This document shows positions 15,857 through 20,575 of a DNA stretch of 20,575 nt, in pieces (the stretch's first letter is position 1; the number at the start of each line of letters is the position of its first letter). The translations under genes were made by a program, and so were the position numbers. Location: NCBI GenBank assembly GCA_937922005.1, contig CAKZWV010000076.1:1-20575 (forward strand). The letters run 5' to 3'. The notes under the pieces were generated by a model. The model was not told the origin of the DNA. It saw only the letters and a program-made list of their open reading frames with translations, and searched no databases. The stretch is from an uncultured Clostridia bacterium (lineage in GTDB: Bacteria > Bacillota > Clostridia > Saccharofermentanales > DTU023).

Positions 15857-18751
15857 TTATTTCCTTTTAGTGCTTCTTGGCAGAGTCAAGACGAGGTAGG
15901 TCCATGCAGTGCGGCGGGATAGGCTCGCCCGGACTTTTTTCTCGAGCATCTCATTTAGCTGGATCATCAGATCAATGTCTTCGGGCAAGGTGTCAGCATC
16001 GGCATAGAAGACGAGGTCACAGGCGTAGATCAGGGAGGAGAAGAAGGCTGCCATGCGGTCTCTTTGCCCAGCTTCCATCGGGTTCTCCGACTGGGTCAGG
16101 AACTTCCGGTTGAGCTCTTCAAAGAAGGCTGTCGGGGTCATATCGACCGGAATGGTCTTTTCGACCTTCTCATAGAGGGTCCTGGCCCGGTTCCAGTAAG
16201 CCAGGAACTGAGCCCGTAAAACTTCAGGGCTGGCATTGGGGTCATAGTCATAGCGGTGTTTGTAGCGCTCATTGGCTCGCCATAGGAAGAAGGCCAAGAG
16301 AGCAAGGATCAGGAGGATAACCAAGGCCATTAAGATGGGGTAGAGCAAATCCAAGCTCATCTTATCCTGGTCAGCCTGGTTCTGAGCCTCATTAGGCTGG
16401 GTCTCTTCGGTGGTGGCGTCGGGAGCTGGGGTGGTCTCCTCTTCCCGATTGCGGTTATCAAGAGTTTTCGTGGGTTCCGTGGGAGGCGTTTCTTGCCTGC
16501 CAGGGGGCGGTAGCGGCGTTGTAGTCGTCTCTGAAGAAGGATGACTGGCATCTGGAGGCGGCGCGGAGGGCTCTGTGGGCCTGGTAGTCCCCTGGGGCGG
16601 AGGTCCTCCCTCCTCTTCATCACCAGCCCTGCCTTCAAAGTAGGAGGCTGGGGTCGCATCGAAGGGAATCCAGCCAATCCCTTCTAGGTAAAGCTCGGTC
16701 CAGGCATGGGCATCCCGGTCAAGAATCATCCGACTCTCCTTCTCGGTCGACTCAAAATCCGGACTATTAAAAGCCTCAGGGTTAGTTGTCTTGCCGGGCA
16801 CCAACATTCCTTCCACATAGCGGGCATCTACCCCGATGGCCCAGGCTGACAAGGTCATTGCGGTTGCAAAATACACGCAATAGCCCCGTTTATCATGGAA
16901 AAACTGGGTCAAGAAGTCCATAGTCCGACTGGAGCCCTCACCCCGGTCCCCTTCCGAGACCTCATAGGAATAGGAATACTCTTTGCGGAAATGCTCCCGA
17001 ATCTTCAAAAGATCTTCGAGTTTGTCCTGGGGATTACGACTGGCGGCCCCAACTTGAATCAGGTCAAAGAGGGTCGGATCATCCCGGGCAATGAGATCCA
17101 GGTTTAGGGTCGAGGGATGGGGATTTGCTCGGAAAGAAGCGTGGGCCATGGCTGCCCGCAAATGCTCCGCCAGGTGAAATTGGGGACCAGTCTTAGCGAT
17201 CCAGCCAGCAACAGTCAGGCCATTGGGCGAAAGAGAATGGCTGGCATAGAGCTGACCAGCGGAGTTGAAGTAATATTTGGAACTTTGGTCTTCGGTCAAC
17301 TGCCAGGGGGCTCCCCCGTTAAAGACCGTTTGGAGGGGCGGCCTGAGGGGGACGACGACCAGGTCACTATAAAAATAAAAATTCTTATCCATCTCCCCGT
17401 TGGGACCATAGGAAAAAGCCTGGGCCTGCTCTGGGGGGATTTGCCGACGTTTTTCCCCGTACTCGTTGAAAAGATTCATAAAGATATAGTTGGGATCCAT
17501 GCTGGACATGGTCCAGAGGGAATTGGCATAGGTGTCAAAGATGGCCCCTCTCAGATAAAAGCCCTCCTTAGGGCCTAACACCTGGATAAAGGCCTCATCC
17601 TTGGGCTGGACTGAGCCACCCAGCTTACTAACCTTCGGGTAGTAACCTAACTGACGGATACTAAATTCAAAATAATTGACAACATCCGGGTCCTGGGAGG
17701 CGCTAAGCTTTAGCTTCATCTGGTCAAAGGCCTCAGCCAGATCCTTGTTTCGTAAAAAGTCGGGGGGAAGGAACTGGCTAAGGAGCATGGTCAGGGCCAA
17801 TAGGATGGCGCAGGGGGCCAGACCATTGCGGTGGCGGCGCTCCTGCCAGCTAGCCTGAATCCCGGCTTGAAGACCCTCCACAAAGGAAATCCGAGTACCT
17901 GGCTCGCCTTCTTGGCCAGAAGAAAAGGGATTCATCCCCATCACAATCCGCCAGAAAAAACCATGGCTCCCAGCCGATCCAGCCGTTAGGCAGATCAAAT
18001 AGCCTGCCACCAGGCGGATCAAAAACTCCTTCCAAGGGGCCTGGCCCGTCACAATGAGGGCCGGGATGGTGAAAAAGAAGATACATAGGAGCTCCGAAGG
18101 ATAATACCAGTAGCAGAGGAGGTAAAAGACCAGGGCCACATTGAAAAAAATCAATTGCAGGTGCTGGACCATTTGTTCCCGTAAAATCGGAGCCAAATCC
18201 TCCAAAGATGGGACAGGAATCTGTAACTGGGGTAGGGCAAGTTTTAGGGAGGTCAGGAAATTTTGGCCTTCCTGGGAGATGGCCTGGACCATCTCCTCTC
18301 GGAGGGGCGGGATCAAGAATGCCCCTCCCAGGCCTAGGAGGCAAAAGAGCCCGAGCCAAAAGGCTGGCTGGGGAAAGGTCAGGGCCAAAAGGAGAATCAT
18401 CACAGGGAGAATGGACCCTACAATGAGGTCAAAGACCCAGAAACTGACGTCCGAGCCCGCAAACCAGAGACTGACCCAGAGGTAGGCTAGGCCATAGACA
18501 ACGAGAAGGCCCACGAGGCGGCCCAAGATGGCCGTCGAGCGCAGGGAGCGAAAGCGGTTGAGCCCCTGGCTAAGGCGGGAAAAGAAGGCCCGTCCCTCTA
18601 AGGGGTCTCCCACCTGGATGAGCTGTAAGGAAATCTCTTCGGGCTTGGGGTGGAGGCGCTGGTCAGGGCTCTTGGCCTTGACAGGTCGGTCTTTGCCCCC
18701 AAAGAGGCGCTTTTTGCCAGGGCTGACTTTAGAAGATGGCTTACTTGGCAT
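15857..18751 (-). CDS. Membrane-bound transglutaminase-like protein (TgpA/DUF4129 type)
   Basis: A 964-residue polytopic protein. After a basic cytoplasmic N-terminus come about seven membrane segments (about 74-98, 104-126, 128-148, 197-215, 218-236, 243-262, 311-328). An outside region follows with a transglutaminase-like core: Cys 625 in RGYCVYFATA, His 682 in DAHAWTELY and Asp 698 in PFDATP form a complete Cys-His-Asp triad. A Pro/Thr/Glu-rich linker, one more membrane helix (about 805-828) and a C-terminal DUF4129-like cytoplasmic domain complete it. Family members occur with MoxR and DUF58 genes, as here. Their substrate is mostly unknown, and a peptidase or crosslinking role in the envelope is inferred. 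I chose ATG 18749-18751, which overlaps the DUF58 gene by 11 bp. The frame is open further upstream to a TTG at 18818-18820, but that would overlap DUF58 by 80 bp. The G-rich tract just upstream probably serves as ribosome binding site. Confidence 0.88.
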   Translation of the reverse strand: MPSKPSSKVSPGKKRLFGGKDRPVKAKSPDQRLHPKPEEISLQLIQVGDPLEGRAFFSRLSQGLNRFRSLRSTAILGRLVGLLVVYGLAYLWVSLWFAGSDVSFWVFDLIVGSILPVMILLLALTFPQPAFWLGLFCLLGLGGAFLIPPLREEMVQAISQEGQNFLTSLKLALPQLQIPVPSLEDLAPILREQMVQHLQLIFFNVALVFYLLCYWYYPSELLCIFFFTIPALIVTGQAPWKEFLIRLVAGYLICLTAGSAGSHGFFWRIVMGMNPFSSGQEGEPGTRISFVEGLQAGIQASWQERRHRNGLAPCAILLALTMLLSQFLPPDFLRNKDLAEAFDQMKLKLSASQDPDVVNYFEFSIRQLGYYPKVSKLGGSVQPKDEAFIQVLGPKEGFYLRGAIFDTYANSLWTMSSMDPNYIFMNLFNEYGEKRRQIPPEQAQAFSYGPNGEMDKNFYFYSDLVVVPLRPPLQTVFNGGAPWQLTEDQSSKYYFNSAGQLYASHSLSPNGLTVAGWIAKTGPQFHLAEHLRAAMAHASFRANPHPSTLNLDLIARDDPTLFDLIQVGAASRNPQDKLEDLLKIREHFRKEYSYSYEVSEGDRGEGSSRTMDFLTQFFHDKRGYCVYFATAMTLSAWAIGVDARYVEGMLVPGKTTNPEAFNSPDFESTEKESRMILDRDAHAWTELYLEGIGWIPFDATPASYFEGRAGDEEEGGPPPQGTTRPTEPSAPPPDASHPSSETTTTPLPPPGRQETPPTEPTKTLDNRNREEETTPAPDATTEETQPNEAQNQADQDKMSLDLLYPILMALVILLILALLAFFLWRANERYKHRYDYDPNASPEVLRAQFLAYWNRARTLYEKVEKTIPVDMTPTAFFEELNRKFLTQSENPMEAGQRDRMAAFFSSLIYACDLVFYADADTLPEDIDLMIQLNEMLEKKVRASLSRRTAWTYLVLTLPRSTKRK

Positions 18752-20012
18752 AGCGGGCCCCCCCCCTACTGTAAAGGAGCTTTCTGATCTGTATTTTTGC
18801 AGCAGAAAGGTCGGTGACAAAAAGATCCAGATCGCGGCGTTTGGCAGGGTCGGAGTATTTGTGGAAAAAGTCTTGCTCCTGCCAGATCATATCGATGTAT
18901 AAAGCGGCATTTTCGCTAGCTAGGAGACGGATTCGGTCTGACATGTCCGGGTTGAGCTCGGTAGTCAGCATGTAAATGATATTGCGGTCCATGACGGCCA
19001 GCTCCTTCTCCACTTGGTCTTCCACGGTCACGAGGGGGGCCAGGGGGATCATGGCAAGTTCCTTACGGAGACGCTCCAGGTCCTCGAGGTTGGTCAGACG
19101 TTCCCTCTGTCCCTCCCGGGAATTGGCCAGATAAAGGCTTATGGCACAAGGATAGCCCCGTTCAATAAATTCAAAGCAGATGGCCAGCATTCTCTCGAGA
19201 AAATAATCCCGCAACTCTAACAAATTCTCCCTGGTGTCTTCGCTGTCTTCCTCCGTTTGAACAGGGAGGGCATTGAGGTCGGGAAGGTTGAGGATAAAGA
19301 CCACTTGGCGGTTTTCCGCCTTTTCATATTTTTTGACATACCAATTTTGCATTCTGGCAGACATTTTCCAGTGGATGGTCCGCATGCTATCTCCAGCGGC
19401 CATCTTACGCATATGGTCAATCTCATCTAAATCTTGGAAAGAATGGCGACTGCGAAAATCCCCGGAAAGCTGGATGAGTTTCGTTTCAGGGTCAGGGATG
19501 ATTTGCTTTTGATCCAGGGGAAGAACAAGAATTTCCCCATCCTGGGGGGCCAGGCGAGGCAGAGTCAAAGGAAGGGTCACAAAGTTGAAAAAGTCAGATA
19601 TGGCCACCTTCATATCCTCGAGGGCCAGATAGCCACAGTGGTCAGCAGCACAGCGAATAGCAAAATCGGTCTTCGACCCAGCTCGGAGGTAGATATTATG
19701 TTCCACGTTAACATGACGGCCCTCGTTCAGGGGAACAGGGGTCGTCAGGTAGAGCCTGGCGTGATAAAAGAGGCTCTTATTTTCCAAACTTAAAATCCAG
19801 GCCGCCGACTCATTCCGGTAGACTTCGTCCTTTTGACGAACGACCCGGGCGACAATCCGTCCTCTCATATAGAGGATGAAGAGGAAGGAAATGAGGGGCA
19901 TAAAAATAAACAGCAGAAGGAGGTAGGGCATAAAGAACCACCTTCCGATGTGGTGCATGAGCCAGAAAGTGAGGAAAATCAATATATAGATGCCAAGACG
20001 TTTGAATTTCAT
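18741..20012 (-). CDS. DUF58 domain membrane protein
   Basis: A 423-residue protein with two N-terminal membrane helices (within about residues 5-50), a beta-rich middle and the DUF58 hallmark near GDFRSRHSFQDLDEIDHMRK and GDSMRTIHWKMSAR, which corresponds to the family's 'GD..R.IHWK.SAR' signature. The region after it resembles a von Willebrand A-like fold (VVFILNLPDL). DUF58 proteins are regularly encoded between MoxR ATPases and transglutaminase-like membrane proteins and are thought to work with them at the envelope; the mechanism is not established. The ATG at 20010-20012 is preceded by GAGGA and lies 7 bp past the MoxR stop. A GTG 63 bases further up would overlap MoxR and is less likely. 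The last codons run through a nine-G tract and overlap the next gene by 11 bp. Confidence 0.9.
   Translation of the reverse strand: MKFKRLGIYILIFLTFWLMHHIGRWFFMPYLLLLFIFMPLISFLFILYMRGRIVARVVRQKDEVYRNESAAWILSLENKSLFYHARLYLTTPVPLNEGRHVNVEHNIYLRAGSKTDFAIRCAADHCGYLALEDMKVAISDFFNFVTLPLTLPRLAPQDGEILVLPLDQKQIIPDPETKLIQLSGDFRSRHSFQDLDEIDHMRKMAAGDSMRTIHWKMSARMQNWYVKKYEKAENRQVVFILNLPDLNALPVQTEEDSEDTRENLLELRDYFLERMLAICFEFIERGYPCAISLYLANSREGQRERLTNLEDLERLRKELAMIPLAPLVTVEDQVEKELAVMDRNIIYMLTTELNPDMSDRIRLLASENAALYIDMIWQEQDFFHKYSDPAKRRDLDLFVTDLSAAKIQIRKLLYSRGGARYAK
18758..18766 (-). repeat. Nine-base homopolymer (G on the coding strand) at a gene junction
   Basis: The run lies in the last codons of the DUF58 gene (encoding SRGGARYAK) and a few bases before the ATG of the transglutaminase gene, for which it may also act as ribosome binding site. 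Runs of this length are prone to slippage. With eight Gs the DUF58 frame would read through into the transglutaminase frame, joining the two proteins as ...SRGGPAMPSKP.... With nine Gs, as here, both genes are separate. Confidence 0.7.
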
Positions 20013-20019
20013 GCTTCCT

Positions 20020-20575
20020 CTAGCGGACCGGTACCGGCACCCTCTGGAGGATCTCGCCGATGATGGTTTGCTCACTAATTCTCTGTAACTTAGCTTCTGG
20101 ATAGAGGGTTAAGCGGTGGCCCAAGACCGCAGTGGCCATAGCCTGAACATCATCGGGCCTCGTGTAGTCTCGCCCCTGGAGGAGGGCCCGAGCCTTAGCC
20201 GCATTCATGAGCATGGTCGAAGCTCGAGGACTGGCCCCCAGTTTCACGTCCGGGTGGCGGCGAGTATCGGCCATAATCTGGGCAATATATACTTTCACGG
20301 AATCGCTACAGTGGACCCCTTGGGCCTGGGCCCGGAGCCAGTTGACTTCATTGGGCCCGGCAATAGCCTGGATGGACTCCATAGGATGGTCACTGGAGCA
20401 AACGTTAAGAATCTCCACTTCTTCATCAATTGTGGGATAGCCCATAGAAATTTTAAGCATGAAGCGGTCTAATTGGGCCTCGGGCAGGGGATAGGTTCCC
20501 AGCTGTTCCACCGGGTTTTGGGTGGCCATCACGAGGAAGGGGTGGGGGAGCTGGTAGGTCACCCCGTCGACGCTC
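20020..20575 (-). CDS. MoxR-family AAA+ ATPase, C-terminal part
   Basis: The gene enters from the right edge and is open to the last base; the Walker A and B motifs lie outside the window. Visible are DGVTYQLPHPFLVMATQNPVE with the sensor 1 Asn, GTYPLPEAQLDRF with the arginine-finger segment, and the sensor 2 GASPRAS. Together these are diagnostic of MoxR ATPases, chaperone-like AAA+ proteins. The stop TAG (20020-20022) is 7 bp before the DUF58 start, so the two genes are surely co-transcribed. In such clusters the ATPase is believed to act on the DUF58 or von Willebrand-type partner; that is inference from family context. Confidence 0.95.
   Translation of the reverse strand, partial: SVDGVTYQLPHPFLVMATQNPVEQLGTYPLPEAQLDRFMLKISMGYPTIDEEVEILNVCSSDHPMESIQAIAGPNEVNWLRAQAQGVHCSDSVKVYIAQIMADTRRHPDVKLGASPRASTMLMNAAKARALLQGRDYTRPDDVQAMATAVLGHRLTLYPEAKLQRISEQTIIGEILQRVPVPVR

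Overview
The window is a compact bacterial stretch in which every convincing gene reads leftward (minus strand). The gene set suggests a Gram-positive anaerobe of the Bacillota. The miaB-mutS-mutL order is typical of Clostridia. The giant surface protein, built from InlB-type and Rib-type repeats, resembles proteins of anaerobic cocci and relatives (Peptoniphilaceae/Tissierellia-like). Genus cannot be set from the sequence alone.

Layout, in transcription order from the right edge: the C-terminal part of a MoxR-type AAA+ ATPase (20020-20575, cut by the window edge); a DUF58 membrane protein (18741-20012); a polytopic membrane transglutaminase-like protein of the TgpA/DUF4129 type (15857-18751); miaB (13829-15853), a tRNA methylthiotransferase with an unusual insertion; mutS (11094-13844); and mutL (8937-10985). 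The first five genes are separated by at most 7 bp or overlap, so they look like one operon. mutL follows after 108 bp with its own strong ribosome binding site. The MoxR/DUF58/transglutaminase trio is a widespread but poorly understood cell-envelope set. MutS and MutL form the mismatch repair pair, and MutL carries the nicking-endonuclease motifs.

Left of mutL, a good sigma-A-type promoter (8864-8892), a perfect 16-bp palindrome (8838-8853) and a strong ribosome binding site lead into one 2767-residue secreted protein (514-8817). It has a signal peptide, divergent InlB-type repeats, a coiled-coil insertion, two tandem Rib+InlB modules, eight InlB-type units and two terminal Rib domains. It has no LPXTG motif or C-terminal membrane anchor. 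A 13-bp stem with a GAAA loop (402-431) probably ends its transcript. Beyond it lie about 300 bp without a credible gene, then the first 29 codons of a probable GNAT acetyltransferase running off the left edge.

Base composition differs clearly: the repair/tRNA/envelope operon is GC-rich, while the giant gene is more AT-rich, most strongly in its N-terminal half. This suggests a different history for the surface gene. The items most worth a second look are the anchorless giant adhesin and its palindrome-marked promoter, a nine-G tract at the DUF58/transglutaminase junction where loss of one G would fuse the two genes, and the insertion inside MiaB.
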